DNA of 64,000 nucleotides from Sipunculus nudus (taxonomy: Eukaryota > Annelida > Sipuncula > Golfingiida > Sipunculidae). The stretch lies in the NCBI GenBank assembly GCA_026874595.1, contig CM049322.1, forward strand, positions 9,410,400-9,474,399, written 5' to 3'. Below, piece by piece: positions 50,700 through 63,200 of this stretch (positions are counted from its first letter, which is position 1; each line of letters starts with the position of its first letter). A program made the position numbers and the translations under genes. Below the pieces are notes generated by a model. That model saw nothing but the letters and a program-made list of their open reading frames with translations. It searched no databases and had not been told where the DNA came from.

Positions 50700-51170
50700 A
50701 GGTTTACATTTATAAGTAACATAATAACTCATCAGTTTTGATAGTGTAGTGTTTATTCTTAAGCTAACATATTGGAGATTACATCAAGGGAATTTCAGGT
50801 TGTATTGATAGGTACTATCACAAAGTTTTCATAGGCTAAATTCTTATAATTAGTTCATTTACTTCTTTTAGAACATTTGGTAAATTCTGAACCTTCCATG
50901 CGGAAGCTTTGGAGCGTAGTCTGCAAATTGTGAAAATATCTGGTCGAAAACTGCTCCACCTATCAAGAAACTAAAGGAATATTCCGTGTTGACAAGCACC
51001 GGGGAAATGTTAAACGTGCATTGTAAACCTATCATAGTCTCCACAAAATCATTTGCTAAGAAACAAGTTAAGTTTGTGAATTCAACCTAAAATATGGCAA
51101 ATTCATTAGTTAATGAATTTCAAAGGAAAAGTGAAAGGTGGATATAATTAAACAAGCCAGTAGAAATAGG
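50700..51170 (+). repeat. Block E, diverged third copy (partial)
   Basis: Collinear with 44860-45330 but much diverged. Shared landmarks are cagttttgata, ggaatttca[ag]gttgtattgata/taga, a ctaacattaggtaaatt/agaacatttggtaaatt segment, gcgt[ag]gtctgcaaa, and tcgaaaact. It lies just upstream of the receptor exon. Confidence 0.7.
50965..51090 (+). CDS. Third diverged exon-like stretch, 0.9 kb before the receptor exon
   Basis: The frame reads ...KEYSVLTSTGEMLNVHCKPI and continues to a stop at 51088, ending QVKFVNST. It aligns with the 39.4-kb relative (VLTs..E...VH..P) and more loosely with the array exon, including a terminal N-glycosylation sequon. It lies upstream of and on the same strand as the receptor exon, where its N-terminal exon would be expected. 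No clear phase-1 donor was identified, so it may itself be a relic. Confidence 0.3.
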   Translation, partial: KKLKEYSVLTSTGEMLNVHCKPIIVSTKSFAKKQVKFVNST

Positions 51171-51537
51171 TGTGTTTCATTTTTTACATGCTCCTTTAAA
51201 TATCTTTACCTACAACTATCTATATAAAAACAATGTATCATTTACGATTTCTTTTGTATATTTAGATATGAGTATACGCTTCTTACAGAGTGAATACATG
51301 TGGTTCAAGCTTGACTGAGTATAAAGTTATATCATGAATATTTATTTGAGTAACAAATGATATTTTGATATAGAAAAACGGCGTATTGGCCGGCAGGTCA
51401 GTGGCGCTTTTCACATATACCAGTACATAATTACATAATACCTATGAATTGGTACAATCCTTTATAAACACTATCAGGGGAGGAACGTGTTGTGGTTCTG
51501 TGTGTCACTTCTACTTCATAGTGCTTCCACTATTTAA

Positions 51538-51586
<49 letters not shown>

Positions 51587-51920
51587 CTAATTATGTGTGT
51601 ATATTTACGAGAATCACCAGGCAACCCCATTCAATGTGACTGTTAATGATTGTTGCAGAGAATCTGAAACGATACATAGTTTTTTCTTGGAATTTATTGC
51701 AATTTCTTTATATTTTAAATGACGTTTTTATTGAAAGTTTGGCAACTTAAATAAACCATATCTTGATACCAAGAGGTTCATGGACTTACCAGAGCATGCA
51801 TATCACATTACATTGCATCTGACAGGGCTTACATCAAGTACCATTCTTACCAAGTATTCCTTTATGTTTTATCTTGAAGATGGGTCAATACATCGATTAT
51901 TGGACATGCTTTCTCATCAG
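51171..51920. other. Presumed intron upstream of the receptor exon
   Basis: Contains a (TA)n tract at 51540-51582. It ends in ctttctcatcag, a reasonable 3' splice site. The receptor frame is closed by a stop at 51875 and has no ATG after it, so the coding sequence must enter by splicing. Confidence 0.55.
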
Positions 51921-52870
51921 TTGGAATAACGTCAGCACCAGACATTGTTGATGAACCAGAGGACTTCACCGAAATTAAGTTCGGTCCATCCCAAACAACG
52001 GAATGGTACACTGTGACAGCGGGCGCTACATCTCTTGACCTGGAACTGTTTGGGACTATTTATAAGCAAGGGAAGGCAGCTCTAATGGCTATAAGCATAC
52101 TGTTTAACCTATTTGGGGCAATTCTAGTTTTTCGGGAAAAAAACCGCTCAAAGGCAATCTGTGGGTATCTGTGTTGTCTGTCCGTGACAAATATCGTTCA
52201 CGAAGCTTTCAATGCAACACGACTAATCATTGACTGGAACAAAAAAGTTCCTAGCCGAGTGTTTTGTTCACTGATTGGTTTCTGTTTGGTTACTTTGTTT
52301 TCCTTTTCTGCTTCATTGATTGTTGGCGTTTCCGTAATGCAGATGGGATCCATTGTTTTTCCGTTTAAGGCCAAGATTTGGTGGTCAAGGAAAAGGGTAT
52401 GGATAGGAATAATTATACAGTTAGTGGTGTTTGTGGCAATACACGGTGCAGTCTTTCTTTACGTAGAATTCAAAATGCCCTTTTGCGCCAGTGAACATGT
52501 AACACCAATCATAAATGTGTCTTATCAATTATCCGCAATCATCATACTGATAATATCAAGTACAATTTCATTACGTGGCTTAATTAAAGCAACAACTAAG
52601 CGACAAAATATGAAAGGTAGCCAAGGTCATGACACTTTAATAAACACGATTGCAAAGTTTAAAAGGACCACATTTGCATTATCTATAATGTATATCGCAG
52701 GTCATGCACCGCTCAGGTGTGTATTAATATGGAAATGGATCACGGGAGGTGGACATTTGTTCACTTATTGGGTATCAACTTTTTTTCCGATTATATTTAG
52801 AATAAGTCTTTTCTTTATATATGTAATTACAAACAAAGATCTGCGATCGCAAATTCACTGCTGCAAATAG
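51921..52870 (+). CDS. Divergent rhodopsin-like GPCR, terminal exon
   Basis: Seven hydrophobic helices lie in one exon. Numbered from the GTG at 52013, they are TM1 22-40, TM2 48-72, TM3 83-116, TM4 128-152, TM5 166-190, TM6 214-240 and TM7 248-272, then a short helix-8-like stretch (NKDLRSQI) and a terminal HCCK that could be palmitoylated. Cys85 at the top of TM3 and Cys158 in loop 2 could form the usual disulfide. N1.50 is kept (Asn32). DRY is replaced by MQM followed by VFPF. TM6 keeps the Pro (HAP) but not CWxP. NPxxY is reduced to LFFIY. The frame is open back to a TGA at 51875 without any ATG. The best entry is the acceptor at 51920, or an alternative at 51935, both phase 1. The ligand is unknown. 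The loss of activation motifs suggests unusual coupling or decay. Confidence 0.75.
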
Positions 52871-53717
52871 AAGTTTTTTTTGCAGTAGAAAATGGCTTGG
52901 ATGATACTCATCTGGTTCTGTTAGAAACCAGAGTAAAACAATTCAGGAAAAACATTAACTTTCACCAGGCTTTACAACTATGATTTATAGGAGAGATAAA
53001 AATGTTATGAGCTTCAGACCAGAGTAAGAAAAACATTCATAAATGTGACACCGGCATATTTTGAAAATGAACTTTCTTAAATGAAACATATATTCTGTAT
53101 AGAAAGACAATGGAAAAGATAGATGAGGCAATATTTATAACTAAAAATAGACTTTTGTCATATAACGTATAGTGCTATGGTGAACACTTGTTAAATGCAA
53201 AGCCCTAAGTTATCTGTCCATCTTTAGTTGGATATAGCAAGTCCGCTTTGCCACAGGTGCATTTACATAATGTATTAACTATATGATGTACATTATATTC
53301 TTGCAGCAAGTAATTATTTTCATTGACTTGATTGTAGATTAATATATTTTCAAGGTTTGTTATGAGTAGCATTGCAAATGCGTTTTATAACGCATCTTTT
53401 ATAAGATATTACATATGGTATACTGGTGAACAATAGAGTGTTGATTTCAGCTTGTACATGTATATTCCCATGTCAACCTGGGGGTTATTTTGTAATTGTT
53501 AATATTCCAATATAGAAATTGTACCACCAATCATCAGATAATTCCGTATATACGTGCAAAATAATTCAAATATAAAAATACATGTTGTTGTGTTATACAA
53601 AATGTTTGGTATCGGTATGTGAAAGATTACTTCCGAACCACATAAACAAATATGTTGGTATTGTTTGGTGATACATATTTTAGAAAACTAATCTAAGTTG
53701 TGTCCCTTATTTCTTGT

Positions 53718-53770
<53 letters not shown>

Positions 53771-53965
53771 CTGCATAAAAGAAAACGTTTTAAGCTTTTT
53801 TTTTGTTTCGTGAGTAATCATGAGGTTACATAGTAACACACTCTTTTAAACAAAGACATATATGTCAGATGTAATGGGCACACTTTTTGAAAAATAAAGT
53901 TATCGCATCGTCACTTGCTTATTTATTTTCTTTTTCCCAGGAGTTATTTTTCGATATTAATGGTG

Positions 53966-54021
<56 letters not shown>

Positions 54022-55725
54022 GAAACTATTAAATAATATGTGGAAAAATGGCTTTTTTAAAGTAACAATCAAATGTGTTCTTTGTCATTAAAATTTGCTT
54101 GTGTGATTGCTTGAAGTTTCTATATAAAACTTTTAAATTATATAACGTAAAGAATAGCATTTTTAAAGTTACTCAAATAAATGCGTTCCTTGACAGAAAA
54201 GTGATTTCTTTAGTGTCGGTGGCTGACGTTTCAAAGTTTACGGTCTTAGAAAATTTATTGGCTTCATCACTGAAGTAGAAAAAAAAACACTTTGTCAACT
54301 TTTAACTTTTTTATGAGAATTGACTACAATGATCTTTTACCAATGAAATATAACAACCTTTCCGTAATTTCCTCTTTCATCTGCAACATTCGCCTCAGCA
54401 CTGATATTTGTTCCATTTCGTTGTTGTTCGTTCCATTGTTCCATTTACCGTATCCCCGAACAAATAAATAAAAAATTCGTCTCGTAACATATTAGTTATT
54501 CCAACAATTAATGTTTACAGGGAATTACCACAATGCAAATTATATGATTGTTGCCATGCTATATCTAATGAGGTTAACAATTTACTGTCAATTTTTACAA
54601 ATATGCATTTATTACGTTTACATTAATGAGGCAAGGATTCACAGAAGTCATTTGGAAAATGGAATTTTATCGTTCACGAAATTGTGAGAAAGTTAAATAG
54701 ATGAAAGATGTAAAACTGGACTAAACAAATATATTTTGTCATTTTTCACATGATAAAATCAATCTCATACATGAAGATAAGGAATTGATGCCGGAAAGCT
54801 TAATACCTTGAAATAAGTGCTATGCATGTTATATGTATGATTAACAGGCATTATTTTGTCCTACCAGTGTATTATAAGAGGCTAATGTGAGTACGTACAA
54901 ATATGTCTTTCGGTACCTAAGGTCAAAATGAACCAAAGCTGTTTAATAGATACATCAAATTCGATCGACTAGATTAGAATACATGCTCCAGGCAAACTGG
55001 AAATATCACATTTAACACTTACAATGATCATATCATCTGAACGGTGCCTCAATGATTAATTATATTTGCGTTGCTATGACTTTAAAGGTGTCAGCAATAC
55101 TGATGGCGTTGCCTGTCCTATTTGTCCATTTCAAATTAGTTCATACTTATTAATGGAGTTCATGATACTATAATCGCGGAATAATAGGCTTTCGCGAAAT
55201 TTGCCTGATTCGTAGTACTGACTGCAGACTGCCATTGTCAGATAGAAAAAGAAGGTAAGCTGGTCTCAGACAAGTCATTACACACAGCTTGAACCAGTCA
55301 GAGTAGATATATGCATCCTTTAGTGTATAATACCCTGGACTAATTAAGTACTAGATGAAACACATGATATGCTCCAAATGTAAAATAATATACCCCTAAC
55401 GTTTCATGTGTTTTGTTATAAAGATATCCGCCGCCCCCTGGATACAAAGGACATTGTGATGTGGTATGCCATATTTAATACCCCTTACCCTTAATAATAT
55501 AATGTAATGTTATCAACGGTGGATCCGGAGCCCATGGATAGGGTTGGGGGGGGGGGGAGGGGGGAGGGAGCAAGAAAACCCAATTATAAAGATTATGCAT
55601 CGGTTAAGGGAGTTCGGCGAGGGAGAGGGTTCAGCTACCATGAGGAAATGTTTTATATCTAAATGGTTTTCATAAACCAGTCTAAGTTCTTTGTAGTCGG
55701 AGATGCGTTCTTTGGTTTTATCTGA

Positions 55726-55774
<49 letters not shown>

Positions 55775-55784
55775 CGTATGTATG

Positions 55785-55829
<45 letters not shown>

Positions 55830-55984
55830 TTATTTGTACAAGAAAGTACAGGACATTATAAACAATGAATGGAAATATGAAATAAATGAAAGATTTACAG
55901 AAATAAGGAAAGAAAAATGGAAGTTCAGTCCATATCTATTGCAAAATAAATTGATAATAAATCAATAAGCGTTTTAACCTCATC
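52871..55984. other. 3' region of the receptor gene and intergenic DNA
   Basis: AATAAA occurs at 53893-53898, about 1 kb after the stop. (TA)n tracts lie at 53723-53768, 53971-54016 and 55735-55826, and a purine/poly-G patch at about 55545-55570. A 45-codon minus-strand stretch (MSDKTKERISDYKELRLVYE) near 55590-55728 looks protein-like but ends in low-complexity sequence. I cannot assign it. Confidence 0.45.
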
Positions 55985-56950
55985 GGAGTTCAAATATGAG
56001 GTACATATTTCATCTTTGCATTTTATATATTCTGATTACATTTATCAGAGCCGGAGAGCCGGACAATCCTTGTACTATATGCTTGTGCGAGTTACTACGA
56101 TATGGTAAGTACCAAAGGTGACGCAGATTCTTATTTTTTGATGTACTGAATCGATCAATGGACTTTTGCTTTAATAATCAGGTTTGACAGCCATAAACGG
56201 AACACCAATAAGAGTAAAATAGTCTGTTCTTAACCTTGCTGGATGGACATAAGAAATTCGCCGTTAAGGTGTTAATGCTTGTAATAAATTTAACTCTTTT
56301 ACAGGAGACGCTATTGTTATCTGACAAGTGCCATGTTACTCTATTCCCAAAGTAGTGTACAGTATCATGCAATTCAAGGGAAACACCATTTAACACGATC
56401 TTATCTGATCTAGCAGGATACACCCTGTTAAAAATAACAAATTTTGTTTTCATTGTGTTTTATATAACATATCTAATTCTTCAGCAAACGTTTCACACTC
56501 TTTTACCATCTGTTGAAGCCCCGTCCGAGTCGGACATAAGAGCGTAAGATCGTCCGCATAGCGAACAGCACCAGCAATACAATTTTCAATATAACTATTC
56601 ATATTCCCTTATTTGTGAGACGAATTAAAAGCTGGTCCATATAAAAATTAAACAGAAGGGGATAATACACCCCTTTTACGTACCTATTATTAGCACAAAC
56701 TGTTCAGATTCTTGAACTTGATGTCACCCTACTTGGTTGCTCACCAAGTATCTTCGTACTATCAACTGTCCATAGCAGGGTTTCGCCGTACATATTAAAT
56801 TTCTCTCGTGTTACCTACGGCACGTAAATTATCCGCTGAAGAACTGTGTATGTAGTATTGCACGATGAGAGCAGACAATTATTGACATAGTCATATAATA
56901 CCCTTGTTTTATCTACATTAGATATGTTTCCTTTGCTTCTCGATTTCCTC
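55985..56950 (-). mobile_element. Second LINE fragment, RT and C-terminal tail
   Basis: Minus-strand fragments in order are YYPLLFNFYMDQLL (about 56660), GAVRYADDLTLLCPTRTGLQ (YADD at 56549-56560), a KTKFVIFNRV start of the longest frame (56178-56453) with LNGVSLELHDTVHYFGNRV, and SYWCSVYGCQ. A LRHLWYLPYRSN stretch follows at about 56110. This is the thumb/C-terminal pattern of a non-LTR reverse transcriptase that differs from the 46-48 kb element. At least one frameshift and several stops are present. The clade is undetermined. Confidence 0.8.
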
Positions 56951-57286
56951 TAGGCGTTTGCTTGTTTCTCAGCAATGTTCTTGTTTACTTATCCACAGTT
57001 TGCTGCGCGGCCTACATATATTTTATATACCCTTGGCCATTTTTCCATGGCAAAGAATGGGCAATACAGGTCATGATCTAGACAAAGGGTCTACACATTT
57101 CTTTTGCTGTTTGTAGTTCGAGCTTAAGCAAGCCATCAGCCTATATATATTTATATATGTATTTTTATTAAGTAATCTCCATTAATATCGAAATCATAAT
57201 ATATCTGTAGTGTATATTACTTCATATTACACAAGCTATTTCAAATAAAGCGAGTTCTCGTCGGGCGATAATACAAGGAATTCACG

Positions 57287-57300
57287 GTCGCTATAGCAAC
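57287..57300 (+). promoter_or_regulatory. X-box-like RFX motif
   Basis: GTCGCTATAGCAAC fits the imperfect inverted repeat bound by RFX factors (GTnRCY, 2-nt spacer, RGYAAC). It lies four bases before the ATG of a candidate first exon. RFX motifs close to start codons are common on ciliary genes. The functional reading is inferred. Confidence 0.45.
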
Positions 57301-57304
57301 CACA

Positions 57305-57448
57305 ATGGGCCCCCATCAAAAGCTCGAGATTTGCCGAAATTTGAACAGTTATCTGAACGACCTTGATCTGTTTGATAGTCCTTTTCACGCACAATCTATT
57401 GTGTCACAATTTCCGTTGAAATTTTCCCCTGTCCCATGTGATTCATTT
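57305..57448 (+). CDS. Candidate first exon, unknown gene
   Basis: The ATG starts MGPHQKLEICRNLNSYLNDL, with codon use more coding-like than the neighbourhood. The frame runs to a stop at 57461, but a donor-like TTT|GTTAAG at 57449 would end it in phase 0 after CDSF. That matches the phase-0 start of the candidate exon at 58785. The product is not recognised. The neighbouring minus-strand frames (57385-57696 and 57728-57919) look like shadows. If the X-box is real, a ciliary or sensory role is possible. Confidence 0.4.
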
Positions 57449-58784
57449 GTTAAGTTTCCATAAATGCAACCAATAGTCATTAACTGAGCAGTTATTAAGT
57501 AGCAGATTATAGAAGGCAATAAATACAATTTCTGGTCATCAGCCTCCATTCCCTTGGTAGTATCCACACTTTGGGCGATTAAGGTCCTTTTACTAACCAA
57601 ATGTATAAACCTTGCACATATCAAAGGAGAAGGAACCTGAAAGAAGCTGTTTAGCTGGAAGCTATTAAAGTTGACGTCGTAGCTGTATGCTAACAAAATG
57701 AACGCTGCTCAGCTTCACGCCATTCACTTAAACTTTATTTGAACACTCTGAGAATCTTACAGAAAATTTCATACAAACAAAACATTCACAATCCATCCCC
57801 TTTGTAAAATTAAGCAGTTTTGTCAGTTTTGGAACCAGTTTAATGCCTATCTCGGCATTCTTAGTACATATCGGCCTATGGCGACCGTTTCTGTGAAATA
57901 TACTATTAAAAGGAGACAATATTTCAACAGAAAAATCTGATTTGCAAAGTGTGAATGAAATCCGTCAAAAAAGGTTTTCTATAAATGTGTGTTGCGTGTA
58001 TGTGTTTTTTTACCACAGAACGCTTTAGCATGCACTGATTATAGCTTTAAAGGGGGCGATTGGTCTGGATGAGACAAACCAGGGCATGCGATTTGATCAC
58101 TTACTCTTATTTTACACCTTGATATTAGACAATAAGCCCCACGCCGTAGGAGGTAGTACTTCTAATTATAAGTAATAATCATTGCTCACACAATAATCAC
58201 TTTTACCCATACCTTAACGCTTGGTATCCAGTGGCATGACGTGATAGACCTTTACCAACAGGAACACATAATATGCCAGGAATAAACATGCCGCTATGCT
58301 AGCATATTGTTATATCATAATTTATATATGTGGCTTTTAATTTCAATGACTCACCAATCTTACGACTGTATACACAAGCGCATACATAATAAAAAATGTT
58401 TAATAATATGAACTACAAACAATCTGAGAAACGGTGCTGTTTTCCAGAGATTTATCAAATTAGCCGGTATGTACAAGGGATCAAAGGCCGTTTGCCGTAT
58501 TAATTTATTTAGTGCTGAAATAACGATAACCTTGACTAGAGGTCGTCAATGAGAAGACCGATACGTAACAATTAAGCTCCACAAGACATGGGCATGCATG
58601 TAGACTGTAGGCTATAAAGCAGCCCCACAATAGTATGAATGGGCAGAATTTATGTTATGTAATTTCTTTTATTTAAGAATTACACCATTGCCTGGTTCAT
58701 CGTACGTGTGCAAAAATCTGAATGACCAGTACACAAACGCTTCGTCAATATTCTTTTAAAAGCAAGAAATGAATTCTACTACAG

Positions 58785-58893
58785 TTCAATGCCATTGGCG
58801 TGGACGCCAACAACTTCTCCTCCAATCGTCACAACACTCTCTCTGCCAAAAGATTCCTGCCTTGTAACTCCCGAGAGTATCTACAGGGTTCAG
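58785..58893 (+). CDS. Candidate internal exon, unknown gene
   Basis: Bounded by ttctactacag| and TTCAG|GTGAGA. Open for 36 codons plus one base, with C-ending codons prominent (GGC GTG GAC GCC AAC AAC TTC). The peptide begins FNAIGVDANNFSSNRHNTLS and ends REYLQGS. A second frame starting at 58789 is also open, but its composition is less protein-like. The upstream partner may be the exon at 57305. No downstream exon was recognised to the end of the window. Confidence 0.45.
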
Positions 58894-59039
58894 GTGAGAT
58901 GTTTGTATTTAACGATAAACGAGTCACCCATTGGTTATGACTCTAAGCTGAATTTTATATGCGATGTATGTTTTAATTATTGATGTTATGATTTGGTAAA
59001 AAGAAAATATTTGTCAAGGAAACTAAAACAATGGGTCGA

Positions 59040-59720
59040 ATGACGTCCAGGGTGCTTAAAATCATGTCCCCCTCGTAATCCTTAGAAAAAACGGTAACTG
59101 CCACCTTATTTAAGGTTTTTAAAGAACATATCATGTCCTCCTCTTAGTCCTCAGGAAATAAAAAACGGTAACTGCAACTTTATTTAAAGTTTTCAAAGAA
59201 TATTTAACTAGGTACTCCCTGGATGCTAAGTAAGAGGTTCATAAGTCAAACTGTTTTGACCTGTGTACATCTAACTTTTAGGGTACTTAAATCATGTTAC
59301 AATATAGGTCACCATGACTTAATTTCAGGTTTCTGAGGAAATGTGCATCATACCTCCCTTGATACACAGTTAGGGGTTAAGTTTCTAGGTCGAACGGATA
59401 GAATATATGCCCTTTCTGACCGTCTGGGTGATCAATATCATGTTTTTGTCAGTCTCTCGCAGTATAAAGGTCATCATGACCTATTTTTAGGTAACAAAAA
59501 TGCCTAGAATGGTGTGTTGGAAGATACTAGGATTAATGAATACAATTTTAGCCCATCTGACTTTCAAATCATTTTTTCCCTATAGCTCACAGAATTTAGT
59601 TCAAGGTGACCTAATTTCATGTTTCGAAGGACATTTATACAGGACCTCCCTCAAAGCCACATTAAAAGATTCTAGGCTAAATGAAAACAATCTGTGCTCC
59701 GACTTAAGATTAATCTAGAA
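59040..59720 (+). repeat. Degenerate tandem repeat, period roughly 130-170 bp
   Basis: Recurring landmarks include aaaaaacggtaactgc twice (about 59085 and 59165), aggtcacc/atcatgact/cc (59306 and 59468), a caaggtgacctaattt variant (59603), and repeated acctccc...a phrases. Copies are strongly diverged. A short frame at 59500-59718 is incidental. Confidence 0.55.
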
Positions 59721-59878
59721 GTCATAACCTGTCGTTTAGGCATCCGACCGGAACTCTGAGGTTCTGGTGAGTTTTTACCATTGGGTTCCGAACCGGAACC
59801 TTCTGCTCCGAATTCCAAGGGCCTTAACTAATTGGCTACCTTTTACTACGTCCATTCAACATCAAGGCTGAAAAATAT

Positions 59879-60215
59879 CCCGGAGCATTTCGCAAAATCA
59901 CAAAGCAAGAATGGTCACGTGATTAGAAAATTTATAATTCTAAAGTTACTCTACTCATACATAAATTAGGTTTGCTTTTGAGAGATCGCCGTAGGGTATT
60001 ATTTAGAACTGTAATGTAGCGTGACCGAGCCGTGGTGAAACAAACCCCGGAGAAGTTCATGAAAGCACAAAGCAAGGATGGTCACCTCATTAGAAATCCT
60101 ACTATCCTAATTTTAATGAACTCATATCTTAATTATCCGTGTTTTCGAGAGATCGCCGTTGGGTATTACTTTGAACTGCAGAATGAAACATGATTAAACT
60201 TTAGTGGAAATCCTA
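59879..60215 (+). repeat. Two-copy tandem duplication, period 167 bp
   Basis: cccggag, then acaaagcaaga/gatggtcac, then attagaaa, then gagatcgccgtagggtatta/ttgggtatta occur in the same order at 59879 and 60046. Identity is about three quarters by eye. Confidence 0.75.
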
Positions 60216-63200
60216 GTATAGATTTATGTTGTTTGTTATCCTATGTGTGACATATTTATAATTACAATATTATTGCACTGAATTGTAAATTGTGCTCCAT
60301 ATATCCTGAATACAGAATATGTTATTCTGTTAACCTGGCACTCAAAACAAAACTTCCGTGAGCATTAAAAATAAATTCGAAGAATGGCCGGAAAGAACTT
60401 TTTTACCCACTATGGTTACAACTTTATGCCATCAGATTTAAAATGAATTGATAGCCCATGGAAATGAATGCGGCTAGAAAATCCTTACGCAGCGGCTAAG
60501 CTTTTGCTTATAAAACATACGACCTTAATTAAACACACATATCTGTCAGACGAATCATACCATGAGTGCTATTTGGGAGTAGCTGATGTTACCTAAGGAT
60601 TTTTCTACTTATTTAATATGACCGGTCATCAAATATTTTGGTTAATTGTGGATTATTCTTTTGCAGAAAAAATATAAATCGTGTATTATGTTTGCTTTTC
60701 ACTATATTGTCACATGAGCTACTTGAGCATGCGAACCAAATCAAATGTACCTAACTCTTTTTTTATAGCACTTTTATTCAACCAGAAAGGGACGCGTAGT
60801 TCGCAAAAGTTCATATCATGTGCATTTAATTTCTATTCTGTGGGTATTATTGTTCTCATATTGATGTTGATCGAATTATTAAGTGTTATGATCACTTCTA
60901 CTAAACCTTGGCAATAATAAGGGGGAATGTGAACTATCAAACGGTTATACAGGCGTATATCTATAAGGGACGCACGATGGCGTCTTTAGTAAGAATGTGT
61001 CCATCTTATCAGCATCCATTTTTATTCGCACAATATACAGAAGGCACATACATACATATTGTGTTTTTGTTTTTGATTAAGTTTCTATAACAATATACAA
61101 TTTAAAAGAAAATATGGCTATTTGACTTTTACAATTGTATAAAGGTGTCATTCTGAAGGGTAAATGGGCCACGTAGCAATATCCTTCAATGCTATATAAT
61201 TATTTAATAAAACTTGTATATAAGGGCAAATGGAATTCAAGTAGAAGTTAAATAGAACTTTCCATAGTCTTTGTGCCGGTCACGGATATCACTTTAACCA
61301 AGATATTCTTGATGAAAATAAATAAAAACCGGCACTATGTGTGGGAAATTTAACCCTCCATTTTTTACTGCTTGCATTAATCTTACTCTTTTAAATTTTC
61401 TCTGTCATTATTCCAAATGAAGCCGAATAGAAATTTATCCAACTCATTTTAAAATCAAGTACACTTTCATTTGTAAAATAATAATTAGATTTTGACAAAA
61501 GAAATATTAAGCAACTTGTATCAAAGACAGGCTTCTCTGTTTTCAGAGAGTTAGAGTGATTTCTATTTATTTCAACTTCAGGAATAAATTCAAGTCAAGT
61601 GCTGGGTTAAAATCATAAAACAAATAAATTTCTAAAACTTTCAATGGCTCTTCCAGCCATTTAATACCTAACGGCTTTTGCAAGTACTCTCTATTCTGAG
61701 CAATCTATAATCCTTCACATTAATCAAATTTATTTTTGACAACTGTAAATTCCTGTATTATATGTAAACATTGTTTTGCTGAATTTAAATGTTGTTCTCT
61801 TCCAACTGTATCATTTGTGCAGTAAAGCAGTGTAAGTTTATGGTTTTCAATTTATATTCCCTTAATCACTTTTGGTCTGAATATACGCTGTCATTATTTT
61901 CACAACAATTACAAATAATTGAGGTGACAGCAGGTCTTCCTGGCGGACCGCTCTTCCCACTGTAAAGTGTCCAGGAGTAACACCATTGTATACATTATGG
62001 CTTTCAATATTTTTGTATAAAATTTTAAACAATGGTATAAAAGACGAACTGTACGCCCCTAACTGTGGAAAGCCTCATTTCCTGTGCTTTGTACAAAATG
62101 ACATAATCACTGACCGGTTGTTAACTGAACTAATATCCAGGGTAAATTACCAATATTTTGATTTGTCGCGGTGTCTTACACCTACGTGGTGGATGTGGTT
62201 ATGATGATTGTCTTAATATTTTGTCAACAACAGCAATGGTTTAATTAAAAGTGTATATGTATAGACTGGCGATATTGCATTTTCTTCTTTTGGCATGATG
62301 AGATGAAATAATAGCCAACAGAAGTGTCCTCTTTGTTTCTTATTTATTGCACTGGTGCCAAAAGCTACAGAGCGCTAGGAAGGGTTAAATTTTATTATAT
62401 TATTTAGCTATTACAACTACTTGTCTCGTAATAACGCATGGGTCGGAAAGTTGCATCGCATGATCTGATAATCTAGATAAGCTTTGAACTTCTGCAAGAT
62501 TTTATTTTTATTATTTTTTTTTAATTTGGCAGTGATGAAGATCAGATTCGTTTCTAACCGATAATAATGTTTAAAACAAAACCAAATATGCAACAGTATC
62601 GTACCCATTGTGTTGTATCTATCGATCCATTTTCTTTATGTTCATACTTAATTGCCAAAGTGGTTGAAACGCTGAACTTCTGAGCAACAGACTCCTGGTA
62701 GATTCTAGTCCATTTCAATGCCTACAAGAATAAACAGAGGTCATCCGGAATGCTGCCTTTCATCCCAGATGTACGATGGTTTGATTAATTCTTACATAAT
62801 CACGACATATAAGTTCATCAATACGTATGCCTCCTTGGCTCCTTGGATAATTGATAAATTAACCTTGCTCTCAAGTCAAAACGCTTTCATGAGAGAGTGT
62901 GTTACGTGTCATAAATGGGGGATTAAATTGACCTATCCATGAACTCTAGGTGACCTTAATCGCATATTCATTCAATGAATAATCGTAAACATTTGATTAA
63001 CGAACAACCAATCAGGTGACCTTACATACAATGTAAAGAGTCAATCATCTGACAGAAACAAAATTTTGCATAATTTGACAGAGCTCTGTCGAACAGAACA
63101 CGTGTAGTCTGTAAATACTACAATACCAATGTCTGCATGTCTTCCGGGATATTTTTTTTATATACAAAAGAGTGAGTATAAAAAGTTCTAGGCTATAGGT

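Noticed and set aside
57385-57919. Minus-strand frames of 103 and 63 aa
   Set aside because: Codon composition is poor and they overlap or neighbour a better plus-strand candidate. No family resemblance.
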